Both the position numbers and the translations under genes were made by a program. From the NCBI GenBank assembly GCA_013399015.1, contig VWZX01009002.1, positions 567,848 to 631,847 of the forward strand: a stretch of DNA of 64,000 nt, given 5' to 3'. The notes below the pieces were generated by a model, which ran no database searches, had not been told where the DNA came from, and was given only the letters and a program-made list of their open reading frames with translations. Below are positions 1 to 11,010 of the stretch, in pieces (position 1 is the first letter of the stretch; each line of letters opens with the position of its first letter). The stretch is from Galbula dea. Taxonomy: Eukaryota; Chordata; Aves; Piciformes; Galbulidae.

Positions 1-163
1 ATGGGTACAACTGGAACCCAGGCTGTACCCTAACACCCTGAAGACAACTGCAGCTCAGGAATAAAGCCAAGTTCTTCCATGCCACTGTACTGTGCATTGA
101 ACAGAAGAACACTGGAACTGTAGTGGAGTGCTGCAGGCAAAGTCCAATGTCTAGTCCACATAC
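1..163 (-). other. NT5E: NT5E intron 4 (partial, 5' end)
   Basis: Sequence past the exon 4 donor at 163/162 on the minus strand. The exon 4 frame runs on into it only to a stop near position 30. No conserved NT5E sequence is visible, so exon 5 lies to the left of the window. Confidence 0.85.
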
Positions 164-361
164 CTTCAGGAACACTGCTGTCCAGCAGGATGGGGTTTCC
201 AACTGCTTCCACTACATTGCCTTTCTTGTCAAATGTAACATTTAAGTAACCAAGATACTTTCCATAAGCATAAGCTTGTACAACTGGCACCTTCCTCCCA
301 TCATCTGAATCAACCATGAATGGATATGGGCCAGCTGGCTGCTCAGTAGAGGGTGGGCTGC
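164..361 (-). CDS. NT5E: NT5E coding exon 4: end of N-terminal domain and linker region
   Basis: This 198-bp exon completes codon 251 and runs through residue 316 plus the first base of codon 317. The acceptor is TTGTGCAG|GCAGCC and the donor is CCTGAAG|GTATGTG, phase 1. The protein contains the highly conserved DDGRKVPVVQAYAYGKYLGYL (270-290). An NVT sequon occurs at 291. Where human NT5E has the glycosylated NSS at 311, this copy has DSS. Exon 5 and beyond (the nucleoside-binding C-terminal domain and GPI-anchor signal) lie off the left end of the window. Confidence 0.96.
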
Positions 362-2528
362 CTGCACAAAACAAGCACATAAAGCAGGTCCTCAACTCAT
401 GTAACCTTCAAGGTTATTGGAATTATTGGAATGACATTTCAAATGTTCCTCAGCCTTTAAGAAACCCAAGTAGGTTATGAAGCAGAAACAACAATGGATG
501 TACTGGACAAGAAGCACCCATTTGATTATTCAGTTATGTTTCTTCATAAGAGACAATGTTGTTTACAGGACAGGAGCTCTAATAGCTGCCACAGTGGGTT
601 TTAAGTTGTGACAGCACACTCACTGATGACATCAGATTACAGTAACAACAAAGGAACTTTGCATTCCAAGTATTTCAATCTAAACCTCTCAGTAATGCAC
701 ACACACCAGCCTCTGCCTGGAAAGTTTCCTGTGAAGTCTTCACACTACCTTATTCTGCATCAGACAGGAAATGAGTATGTTAGTAGCACATACAAAGGAT
801 TTCTTGATATCAAAGAGTCCAGGCTATTTTTCTGGGTAATATGCAGTTAGAATACCTCTGAATTTGGGCACACACCCCAGCTGATTTGTTGGGTATTTTT
901 TACTACACCAAGCAGCCTCCCAGATTTCAGAGAGGCTGCAACCACCCTGCAAAAGCAAACTTCATTAGCATTAGAGTTACCTGGTCATGGATTTCATACT
1001 CTAATCAACCTGCAAATGTCAAGGGCAGTTAGGTGAAGGACTTGGAAAGAGGCTAAAGCAAGGCATTTACAGAGACAAGGGATCTCAGCCCAGTCAGCTT
1101 AGGCTACATTAGGGTTTAGAAACAGTGCTGGGGAGGAAAACAGAAAGGAAAGCTACCCAGCACAGCTGGTCTCAAGGGTGCCACCTTCTCCTTGTCCCCT
1201 TGACAACATTCTCTGAGCAGTATCACTCCCCTCTCTTGCTCCCACCAGTATTTCTACCCCACCACCAGCAAAGACCAAGACTGGGCAGCTCTGAGAAGCA
1301 TCACCTGCTACATGGCAGGTCCCAGTGCAGAGCCCCCCCTAGCCTGCTGCTTGCTCCTGCCTCAATGCCAGCAGCATTTCCCACCCTGTATCCCCAAGAG
1401 CTGAGGAGTCAGTGGGGCAGGGCATGGGGGAGCAGGCTCAGAGGGTGTGGATCCAGAGGAGAGCAGGCTCTTCACTTCCACTGCTCGCACGACAACTGGT
1501 TTCCTTCCCTTTACAGTTGTTTATGCAATATGAAATCCAGGGAAAAGCAGCATGACAAAATGTTTCTCCTACAGCTCCAATATGATTTATATTTATCCCT
1601 AATCCCTTTGCTTCTCAAGGGAAAATGGCTGAAACAAACTACAAGCTGATCCAAATTGACCAGAGAACTGGCTTTTTTTCTGACAGAGTTAGTTTCTTGA
1701 CTGTGCCTCTTCACTGTTTGATATTTATTTGGGGAAGAATTTAAGAAATCCTGTAGCCAATGAAAACCCTGCAGGATTTTTATATGCAAAAGTGTCTTTG
1801 GGATTTTTGGAACTGAAAAAGAACTTGGTTTTGATCTCCTGCCCTTGGGTAGTCCTTAAATTACAGAGCATTAGCATGAGAAAGTTATGCTTTCTAGTCA
1901 CCATTTTAGTTTACATCAGCTGCACATGGTTAAGTGCTTGTCCAGAGCCTTACTCATTTTTGCTTTCTGCATAAATACTTTCTGATACTGATACTTTCTT
2001 GCAGGATTATCACTATGACATTATTCTGTTATAAGCCAGATGTGTTCCTTCTGAAATTAAAAGGCTTTTCAATGCATCTTATCCCCAGAGAAAACAGCAC
2101 TTGGATCCATGAACACATCTCAAATGCACAAATTCCCACTGGGTAACTGAAGAACCTCTAACACTTTCCTGTTTTCTTACCTCCCCAGTGCAGCCAGGAC
2201 ACTACATTCTCAGAAGATCCTTTCAGATGAAAACCAGAAACTAAAATGCTCAAACCCAAAAGTGCCATCACTGTTTGAATCAGTTCTACAAACCCAAAGC
2301 ACACCTGAACAAGTCAAGACAACCTTTGCCACATAATCTGTGAATAAACAGGAGATCTGCACACAAAGACCAAGGTCTCTGTGGGATGTGCAGGTCAGCA
2401 GTGAAACACCCTGGCACCAGCTGTCATGAATGGGAAAGGCTGAAGGGGCTCAAGGGGACAGGGCAAGTACAGGGAAGAGAAGTTTCAGCTCTGCTTTAGA
2501 AGCAACATTTTAGTAAGTAGGAAAATAC
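362..2528 (-). other. NT5E: NT5E intron 3
   Basis: A 2.17-kb intron bounded by the exon 3 donor and exon 4 acceptor. I recognise no gene or family-assignable repeat in it. The part around 1,125-1,500 is C-rich on the + strand, and its open frame begins at GTG, so I do not treat it as coding. Confidence 0.85.
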
Positions 2529-2717
2529 CTGTGTAGAGAAATGTGTTTGTATGTCCTCCAATTACAACATCCACTCCTTTCACTTTCTGAGCAATATTCT
2601 TGTCCACAGTAAAGCCAGAGTGTCCTAGGGCAATTATTTTGTTCACTCCCATAGCAGTAAGTTTATTCACTTGTGCTTGCAATGCTTCAATTTCATCTTC
2701 AAAGACTACATCAGCCC
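2529..2717 (-). CDS. NT5E: NT5E coding exon 3: metal ligands H220, H243 and N245
   Basis: This 189-bp exon (63 codons, phase 1 to phase 1) completes codon 188 and runs to the first base of codon 251. The acceptor is TTTCAAG|GGGC and the donor is ACAG|GTATTT. It contains VFEDEIEALQ (192-201), NKIIALGHSGF (213-223) and the family motif GVDVVIGGHTNTFLY (235-249). H220, H243 and N245 fall exactly at the human residue numbers of the remaining di-metal ligands, so the catalytic N-terminal domain is complete across exons 1-3. Confidence 0.97.
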
Positions 2718-3010
2718 CTTGAAATAAAGAACAAACATGAATGTATTCACAAACTAATTTAATTACTAATTGTGATGGGTTTTTTGTGTAATTAAGAGAA
2801 CTTTGAACAACAGTGGCTTCCAAATGTCCTCAGTTGGTTCAAGCTCCTGACCTGGTGTTCTCCAGTACCTCAAGAGTACCTGACTAATAAAGCACTCCTG
2901 CACTGAGCTGCATGTACTTGCCTATGTTAAATAAGTTGTAGCTCTTAAAAAAAAAAACCCAAATAATTCACTGACACCAATTCTGGGATCAAATACTGCA
3001 TGGCTTTTAT

Positions 3011-3175
3011 TCATAGAGTAGAAAAGAATCATTATGGTTGGAAAACACCTCTGAGATCATTGAGTCCAACAGCCCACCCAACACTACCATGCTCACCACT
3101 AAACCATATCTCCAGTCTACCTCTTTTTGAAACCTTCCTAGGATGCTGATTCCACCACTTCCCTTGAAAACATGC
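3011..3175 (-). mobile_element. CR1 LINE 3' fragment in NT5E intron 2
   Basis: Reading on the + strand, this shows the reverse complement of the CR1 3' end: an AGAATCATTATGGTTGGAAA-like start, then ACCTCTGAGATCATTGAGTCCAAC, CACCACTAAACCATATCTCC and a final ATGCTGATTCCACCACTTCCC block. The match is diverged, so the copy is not recent. CR1 is the dominant retrotransposon of birds. The insertion lies antisense to + and hence in the sense direction of NT5E transcription. Confidence 0.85.
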
Positions 3176-3427
3176 CATTAAAGTCAGAAGATTTACATTA
3201 TTTCCTAACAAAGGGAGGAGTGAAACAAATTCACAATCCAATGCAAAACCTCTCAGGAAATGAAGAGGAAGCTGCTACAATGGAAGAGATAAAAGAGGGT
3301 TACATAAATTGGTTCTCCACCACACCCACTGAATAGTTCTGTCACTGCCAGAGGGAATCTCTGTACTGCACATTGCAGGCCAAATTGTGCAGTGCATCCC
3401 CACATTTTCTTCCCGTGGACATCATCT

Positions 3428-3800
3428 TAGAATCAAAGAGTCGTGAGTTAAATGAGGTTGCAAGGGACCTCTGGAGGCCATATAGTCCACAAGCCACTCA
3501 AAGCAGGAGCCCAAAGCCAGATGAGGATGCTGAGTCTTGTCTGAGCAAGCTGAAATTCCACAGCCTGTCTGTGCAACCTGTTTCCTGCCTTAACCACTCT
3601 TACTGTGACAAATTTTTGCCTTACGTCCCACCATGATTTCCTGTGGTGCTACACAAGCCCATTGCTTCTTGTCCCTTCTCTGCACCCCTCTGGGAAGAGT
3701 CTGTCCCTATCTTCTTTCTAAACCCTCTTAAGACAGTAGAAGACTGTCCTTAGTTCCCCCTTAGCCTTCCTTTTCCAGGCTGAAGGAAGCCACCAGCTTC
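3428..3800 (-). mobile_element. CR1 LINE 3' fragment (about 370 bp) in NT5E intron 2
   Basis: Reverse complement of a longer CR1 3' segment. Recognisable blocks are GGGACCTCTGGAGGCCATATAGTCC, GCTCAAAGCAGG-like, the CTTAACCACTCTTACTGTGACAAA block, CCCATTGCTTCTTGTCCC, GAAGAGTCTGTCCCTATCTTC and CCTTCCTTTTCCAGGCTGAA. The copy is well diverged with small indels. It probably belongs to a different CR1 subfamily from its neighbour at 3,011. Confidence 0.85.
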
Positions 3801-6169
3801 AAAGACTGGACAAAATGGTATCTATATTTCATAGTACCAACTGTGTCTGCAGCATCTCTGAGGACAGATAAAGACATGGGGGGGGGTTACCATATCAATG
3901 CAGAGCTAAAGCAAGTGAGCTGTTACCATCAAATACTAGAAAGATGGTCTTGGGATTGTCAGTGCAAAGCAAATCATAGACAACTCTGTCTGTGTGCCAA
4001 GGTATGAACAGCTCTGGTAGGATGTGGGAAAAACTGGCTGGGACATTCAGCTGCAGAGCAAAAGAGAGAAGGGCTTTAGTAATCTATAAATGGTGTTAAG
4101 AGTGCCCTATAGTGGTTTCCAAACAGTAACATGAACAGTACCTTCACTGGAGTTAATTGTTCCTTCACAAGGGAAGCACTGAGACTTAAGGACTCTGCTC
4201 AAGTATGCTGATAGCTGCTTAAAGCAGGCTATGAAAAGTACCAGTTGTAATTTCATCATTCTGTGGATGTTCTTGAGATTTAACAGGAGAAGAAATCAGG
4301 CTCCCAGAAGATGCTGATGGAAAGCACTCATGGAGGAACTCATATTTCAGCAATTTCAAGCTTCCTCTTTGCCTTGAGAAGGCCCCAAGAGCATACAGCG
4401 TGCCAAAGCAACTGCTGCAGAGTCTCAGGCAACTGAATCAGCTGGCAGAAGCATGCAGAGATAAGCAAGGTGCTGAATTTAAAAGTCACAGCATAGCTTA
4501 TTCATTGAATTAAGGAATTAGGTTGATGACTAGTTAGCCACTGACCCACCTCTGCCATGATTTTCACAAGTGATATACAGTCAGTGAGTTATATTGCTAT
4601 CTCCTGGATTCACATTTTCAAAGCTTCCAAATGTTCCTCCACACACTGAGAAGGCAAAGGGGAAAATTACAAAAGCTCTGATCACTATCAATGCTGCTGG
4701 TTGACTTCTCTCTGCTTGCTGTTCAAATACACTGTGGGATATGCTTAGCTTAGGGCTGCTTCTGCTCCATCTATGGAGCTAACAAGCCTTCCCCTTACAC
4801 TGTTTTTTTCTTGTTGTGGTCTCTGTTGTAATGTCACAGCATACTGAGGCATTCAATATGATGTCTAGATGTTACTGGAAATGTACTTAAATGCTTCAGA
4901 GAATCATTCCAACACCATCTGGATTTTAATGTGGATGTAAGAACCTCACTGCCCAACACAGCTATTGGGCAGAAGAGTTGAGATCTCTTTTGTAAATCCT
5001 TAATGAAGAACAATATTGGCTGCCTGTCTATCTCTCAGACTTACCACAGGTGAAGTTCTGGTGCCTAAACAATATACAGATCAATTTTCTTTTTTCTTGG
5101 AGGAAAAAACAAAGAAAGGACTCCAAAACCATCAGTGTCAAATAGAAGTGAGATACAGAACTCTATTCTGACCTCAGGTGTCTGCCTCCTGATAGTTTAA
5201 ACACACAGTTTAAAAACAGATAGTTTAAAAGCACAGAAGGAACAGGTTTATATTCTAATACTTCCTCAAATTACTGAATATTCCTTTTTTCACAAAAGCT
5301 ATGCATTACTTCTTTATTACTAAGCAACAGGAAGAGCAGTAATAATATTAAGGTTTTCTCAATGTGGAAAATGTTTTAAAGCACTGCTCAGGGCATCCCT
5401 ACTGCACAAACAAGGAAAGAAAGTCTGATTTTGTCAGAGGAGGCCTGAGCTTTGAGCAGACAGTGACTCAGATCTCCTACAGCTGAGTTAAATATGTTTC
5501 TCATTTCACTAGAACATTTTATTTTACTAAAAAAACCCAAAAAACCTCAAGAAACCAAACCCCCTAAATGTTGGAACAAATACTCAGAAATGGAGAAGTC
5601 TTTCTTCATCAATTCCAATTTTACTCATGAATGAAGCAATTGTGGTCAAAGCTGAGTTGGTGTTCCTTCTGTGTTATATTTTCTGAGAGGCTAAAAACAT
5701 CTTAGGCAATATTTGCTTTAAAAAGTTAACCAAGCTCTCTTTGCTTTTACTAACACTTGAGCATGGAGGCATCCCAGAGCAAATTTTCAACCCATAGAGA
5801 ATGTGCCTTGGTTTGAACACATTTCACTCCAAAGACAAATGTTTTAACCTTTGATTAAAAGGACAAACAACAATAAAATATAAAAGAATATAAACTGTAA
5901 AAAAGACTCCTGCAATCTCAATGATCTTCTTATATTCTTAGATAACTCAGTGAAGATAAATAATTCAGGTCTGTATGAACATGGCTTTTTATGCTAAGCA
6001 GCCTCCTCCAGCTTAAAAATCTGGCAGCTACGAGGTTGAATAACACAAGTAAACACTAATAAACCAACAAACCTCTCACTTTTCAGCCAAAAACATTCAC
6101 CTTTGGACTCAAACAAGTGGGCAAGTAATAAAATAGTACCAAAATGCCATATACTAAAGAGAACCATAC

Positions 6170-6392
6170 CTGGCTGTGAAAGAAAAGAAGTTTCCTGTGT
6201 AGTGTAGCCAACAATCCCTACTGGTTCCGACTCAAAATGCACTATTTTGAAAGGCTTAACATACTTCATCATCTCCTTTCCTAGTGGAGTTTGCCCCTTG
6301 ATGTTTGCACTCAGGACTGTAAAATTAGCATTTTTAAGAAGAGGATCCAATAATCCACTCACACCTTCATCAAATTCATGGTTCCCCAGAGC
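6170..6392 (-). CDS. NT5E: NT5E coding exon 2: catalytic NHEFD motif
   Basis: This exon encodes residues 114-187 plus the first base of codon 188. It begins after a pyrimidine-rich acceptor (TTTTCACAG|GC) and ends at CCAG|GTATGG, phase 1, as expected for NT5E. It carries ALGNHEFD (114-121), containing metal ligand N117 and the catalytic His-Asp pair H118/D121. It also carries the N-terminal-domain core LSANIK (140-145) and GIVGYTTQETSFLSQPG (172-188). An NFT sequon at residue 136 is a possible N-glycosylation site that I do not recall at this position in the human protein. The 223-bp length joins in frame with exons 1 and 3. Confidence 0.97.
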
Positions 6393-9300
6393 CTGTGAAA
6401 AGCAAGAAGAAAATGTAAGACCCTACCTCCAATATTTAGTCTAAATACTCTAATCAATGGCACAAAAGGCATGTTTGAAAACACAAAGGCTATGCTCCAG
6501 GGCAGAACACCCTATCTTGCCTAAACCAGCACATTCCTGCTTCTTCAAATACAGAATCGTCCTTTTCTTTAGGTTTAGGGTTTTTACTTTTCAGACTCTT
6601 CTATCACTACAGTTGTAAAAGTCAAACTCTAAACCCTGCCTGTTTGTAATTCTATCCCAGGTTAAACCCCAGTGGTTTTTCAGCCTATAACTGCAAGAAA
6701 AACAATTTACAACCACCACAAAGAAACACATATTTTGTGCGTGGAAAATACACTGCTTCAAAAAGTAATGAAATGTTAAATGTCTTTAAGAGCTTGTGTT
6801 TGGACTGTTTAACCATTTCAAAAATACACTTAATTCACATTTAGTAAGAGCTCTTGTGTGCTTTAACATGTAACAAGAAAATATCATTTTCTAGCCATCA
6901 TTAATATCATTACCTAGTGGAAGTTCTAATGTTCACCAACTAGGAAGGGTCTCCACAGACAATGCATAGCAGGTGTGTGCATAACTGTGAAGTGCCAAGC
7001 CTACCACACAAAACCTGCAGTCTAGTTTATTTATGAGACAGCTAATACCAAAAAGATGAAGCTACCTAGTTGTTCTAGGTTAAGTAGAAAAAATACCTTG
7101 AAGGACCATGGAACTCTCTCCTACCTGCCCCTTTTGCATGCTCAGCCTAAGCTGCCACATGCCTGTGCCTGCAAGGTTAGTCATAGCCAGTAAAACCTCC
7201 AGATAGCAACTTTGCAGAAGCACAATTTATGCAAGAACCCTGTGGCATATTTAGGTGTTAGTGAAGGAAAAGATATGTCTGCAGAAACATGGAACAGCTC
7301 CTGCTGACGTTAGTAAGAGCACTACTCACACCCCAGGGAAGGAGCCAAATTGTTCACATGCTGCTACACCACTCTTCCAAAAGAGCCAAGAACCATCTGT
7401 AAGAAATCCTGACTTAGGAAGACACAATACACTCCCCAGCTATATTCCATGTTAAACCAGGTCTAACTGCAATTTCATTTGCTGTAAAAAATAAAGAATA
7501 ATTAAAATAAACACCCACAAAAAAAGAACACTCAAAGGAAAGTCATTCTGATGCCAACTGATGTTCTGAAGAGATATCCATGGACTGGTAGAGCATCTCA
7601 GAATGGTAACAAGCTATTTCCTTTTGGCTGGTGTGTATGCCTTCTCTTCCTCCTAAATATACAATTACACAATACACAGTTTAACTCCCTCCCCAAATCA
7701 GGCTGCAAATGACATAAGAATCTGAAGTGGATTTAAGTGCTATTAGCCTGTTGTGGGTGGTGAGGGAAACAAAACAAAACACAAAGAACCAACCCAACCA
7801 ACCACTCACAAAATTTTGTTTCTCTTGGCTTTTTATCTTGCATTTGGATTATTTCATGCCCATTAAGATGCAAGCTTTGATCAAAACTTTCTGGTTTGGG
7901 TTGCTGTACTTTACCTAACTACCCTTGTGCTCTGAGCTTTTAGGACTCTGTACCTGTGGAATATCCCTTCACCAAATCTGAATCTGTTGGATAACGTAAG
8001 TGTAAGTCACAAGTGGAATAAACTGATATATTCAGGCATGCAGCATGTGATCATATAATCCTCCTTTGCACACAAAACCAGTCTAAAAATGTTTCAAGAA
8101 TTGTTTCAGAATACAAATTAACAGAAGGATGCAACTTTAAAGTAAACCCAGAAGACTTCTACCATCCCTTCAGTTACTGCCTTTGTGATAGATACTTAAC
8201 TGGATTTTAGTGTTAATTACAGCAAAGTGCAAGGCTAGTGCCAAGAAAATTTAGAAGGCAATGCCTAGCTAAACAGGAGAAAATAGGCTCGAGGTGAGAA
8301 AAGGCATCAGTGAGAAAAGGGGCAAACCTAAAAAAGGAAATTTGTCCCTTTCATGGAACAAACCTCTAAGGCTGCCAGGCTGCCCAAAATCCTCCTATAG
8401 CTCCTGCCCCCATCCTGTAACAACTTCTATGACTCATGTCCCCTCCTTCATCCTGTTTGTAATCCTACTCCTGTACCTCACTTTAGCCATTTCAGTAATC
8501 TCCACCCCTCCTTTTAGGGATGTGACTTCCCAAATTTTGCTTAAAGGAACACCAGCCCACCCTACTCCAGCGTGGCTCTTCCCTTGCTCCCTGTGCCCTC
8601 CAATCCACCAAACCCACTGCATGGTTCCCACGGTGCATGGACAAAAGAATCCAAAAGGATGCTGCCGTGCTGCTCAACACTCAGCAACTCTATCCTCAGG
8701 CTTTGTTGGCAGAGAAAGATGCTAAGCCTCTGTAGCTTCTCAATCTATTCTGTCCCCTTTCTATCCACGGACAATATTCAAATTATAACTTGCAGCACCT
8801 CCACAGAGAGCAAGAGGTGGACTACTTCACCTAAGGCTCCAGTAAAAGCCTCTGGCTATCCAGTACGGTGTGGAATTGTTTTTTAAGTCTTATTCTGACA
8901 AAAAAGCTCATGAGATCTCCCAGTCAGCAGATGCTTCCTACATAATGTGTTCCTATAACTGAGCATCAGTTCAACATTGCTGATTCTGCCTGAATTTCTT
9001 ACTGTGATATGATCAGGAACTATTCAAGCTCCCAGCCTGCCCATCAACCAGTCAAACCAGCAAATGCAAGGCTGAGAAACGACAGCCAGCAGCAAGCTTT
9101 GGGAAGAAAGGTAGGAAAAAACACCTCAAGGTATTTCTGCACTGCAGTACTCCAAAATGCTCCCCAGCTCTCAGTGAGGATGAATCTGGAATGCACACAC
9201 TACTACCCACCACCAGTGGGAGGAAAAATTCTGTTAATGTTAGTTTCACAGTGAAGAAACTGTTCATTAGGCCATGGGAGCAGGAAGCAGTGCCCTTCAC

Positions 9301-10439
9301 AGACCTGCCTGTCTGGTATGAAGTGTGTTTAGCCCAGGACAGTGCACTGGGTCATCCCTTTCCCTTCTGTAGTTGTTCTGAGGCAGAGGGAAGGAATAGA
9401 TAAAGGTATTTTTACCCAGGAAAGGAAAGCGCAGTCGTTCCCAGAGAAAGCAAAAATGATTAAGAGGGAGGATATGATGTGCACAGATTTCCCCCTCAAG
9501 CTGTCAACTGGGATGAAATAAATACGCAGTCACCCTCAAAGAGCAGTGACTCTCAAACATAACTTGAATCTTTCACTTTCTGGAGAAAAATGCAAGGAAA
9601 ATAAGCCACAATAATTCTTTATATATTAACAGGCTATTGCCCTGAGACAAGAGACCTTTAAAGGACATGGAGTGACATCCCCCAAGCTCAGTCTCAAGTT
9701 CTTCTCAGCACTCTGATGACTAAAAGAGACAGAATAAAGGTGTGGGACTGGCACTGTCTTAGAGAGCTCCTGCACAAATGTGCTGTTACAGTCCTTGGGC
9801 CACCTGCACACAGCCCCTTACATGCACCCTGCCATGACCACAGCCCTGGCGGCACTAGACATGACCACGGTGAGACTGATGAAAACAAAATCCTCTCCCT
9901 TCGAAACAGCACTACCAACATGTGCCATCTGTCCCTTCTCTTCTGCCAGGACCGAAGCCGGCAGGACAGGCTGCCAGTCTTGGCCAAGGTTAACCTCTGC
10001 AAGCTCCGCATGCAGCTTCTCCTGGGCTCCGCTTCCGTGCCTCTGCTGACCCCTCTCCAACAGAGCCCGTCCACCCCTCGCCTCTCCCAAGGGGAGCTCT
10101 TTCACCCCATCACTCTCCTCTCTTCTGTATAGCTTTTGCACCACCTCCCAGTCCCTTGCCTGCCCGTGGGGCTGCCAGCTTCCACCGCCCGGCTGAACGC
10201 CATCACCTGGCACATCCCTTCTCCTCTAGTTTACCTGCCGGCCGCCTTTGACCACGCTTTAAGCGTCACCTTAAGTTGCCTTCTCCGATGCAACGCTACG
10301 CACTCAAGGAGGCGGCAATGCAAAAACCGACAGCAGGGAAGGAAAGGGAAGAATAGACCCAGCACCCAAATGGAGAGAGGGAGAACCCAACCCCCAGCCA
10401 CTCTCCGCCGCTCCCCTTCGCCCCCCGGGCCCGCTTTAC
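6393..10439 (-). other. NT5E: NT5E intron 1
   Basis: A 4.05-kb first intron from donor ATG|GTAAAG to acceptor TTTTCACAG. Base composition climbs towards the promoter, with CpGs becoming frequent from about 9,940 onward. I see no additional exon and no clear repeat. Open frames on both strands between 8,294 and 10,468 reflect the rise in GC content and match no known protein. Confidence 0.85.
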
Positions 10440-11010
10440 CATGGCATCGTAGCGCAGGAGGTTCATGAAGTGCACTGCTTCCCAGCCCTTGAAACGGGAG
10501 AACCACACCGTGCCCTGGTATTGGTCCCCGGCGTCCAGCAGCAGCACGTTGCGGTGCGCGGCCCGCTCCGCTGCCACCCGCGCTGCCCTCCGCGCCACGC
10601 CGCCGAAGCAGCCTCCCGCAGTCGTCTCCGCGCACCTCCGCGGCCCCGCACCCTGCGGGTCCACCCTCCCGTGAACGTCGTTGGTGTGCAGCAGGGTCAG
10701 CCGCAGCTCCGCCGCCACCGCGCACAGCACCGCCGCCGCGCACAGCCACAGCGCGCCCGCTGAACCGCACCGTGCCATGCTGCGGGAGCTCCGTTCCACC
10801 GGACCGTTAGAGGAGCGGAGGGGAAGAGAGACGGGGAACGCCACTGAGGAACCCGCGCAGACCTAAGCGCCTCCCCGAGCAGCGTCTAGCCGCGACCCGC
10901 CCGCGGCTAAGGCGCTCGCTGCCCGTCGAAAGCCGCAGGTGCTCCGCGTTTGCTGGGCTTGCGCAAGGGCTTGGGGAGGCTCCCAGCAGCGCTGCCCGCC
11001 CGTCCTCAGG
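10380..11010. promoter_or_regulatory. NT5E: CpG island spanning NT5E exon 1 and promoter
   Basis: A visibly CpG-dense block covering exon 1, the start codon and about 230 bp upstream, in otherwise CpG-poor DNA. Upstream of the ATG there are CCGCCC GC boxes (Sp1-type) at 10,897-10,902 and 10,996-11,001. A perfect C/EBP-type palindrome TTGCGCAA lies at 10,959-10,966. No TATA box is seen between 10,779 and 11,000, which suggests a dispersed, TATA-less start. The transcription start itself cannot be placed from the sequence. Confidence 0.8.
10440..10778 (-). CDS. NT5E: NT5E coding exon 1: signal peptide and start of the metallophosphatase domain
   Basis: This exon encodes residues 1-113 of ecto-5'-nucleotidase (CD73), the cell-surface enzyme that hydrolyses extracellular AMP to adenosine. 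The ATG at 10,778 has a good start context (A at -3, G at +4). It is followed by a hydrophobic, Ala/Leu/Val-rich signal peptide of about 23 residues. The mature part opens with the family motif HTNDVHGR (residues 31-38), which supplies metal ligands D34 and H36. GDQYQG (84-89) supplies D85. Cysteines 49 and 57 probably correspond to the first disulfide of the human enzyme. The exon ends ...RYDAM and the donor is ATG|GTAAAG, phase 0, the same place as in human NT5E. The 43-76 stretch is unusually rich in Ala, Arg and Gly, in line with the high local GC content. The frame continues upstream only to a GTG, so I take the ATG as the start. Confidence 0.97.

Larger units (their letters stand above)
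2718..6169 (-). other. NT5E: NT5E intron 2, with two CR1 insertions
   Basis: A 3.45-kb intron. It contains two decayed CR1 LINE 3' fragments (about 3,011-3,175 and 3,428-3,800), a run of A's near 2,947 and an 8-base G run near 3,880. The stretch from about 3,800 to 6,169 is ordinary AT-rich intron sequence in which I see no gene or assignable repeat. Confidence 0.85.

Noticed and set aside
1125..1649. 174-codon open frame on + strand within NT5E intron 3
   Set aside because: Starts at GTG, lies in a C-rich intronic stretch, and has no similarity I can recognise.
10231..10770. Long alternative frames overlapping NT5E exon 1 on both strands
   Set aside because: Out-of-frame shadows of GC-rich exon 1, where stop codons are rare; the NT5E frame has clear family motifs.
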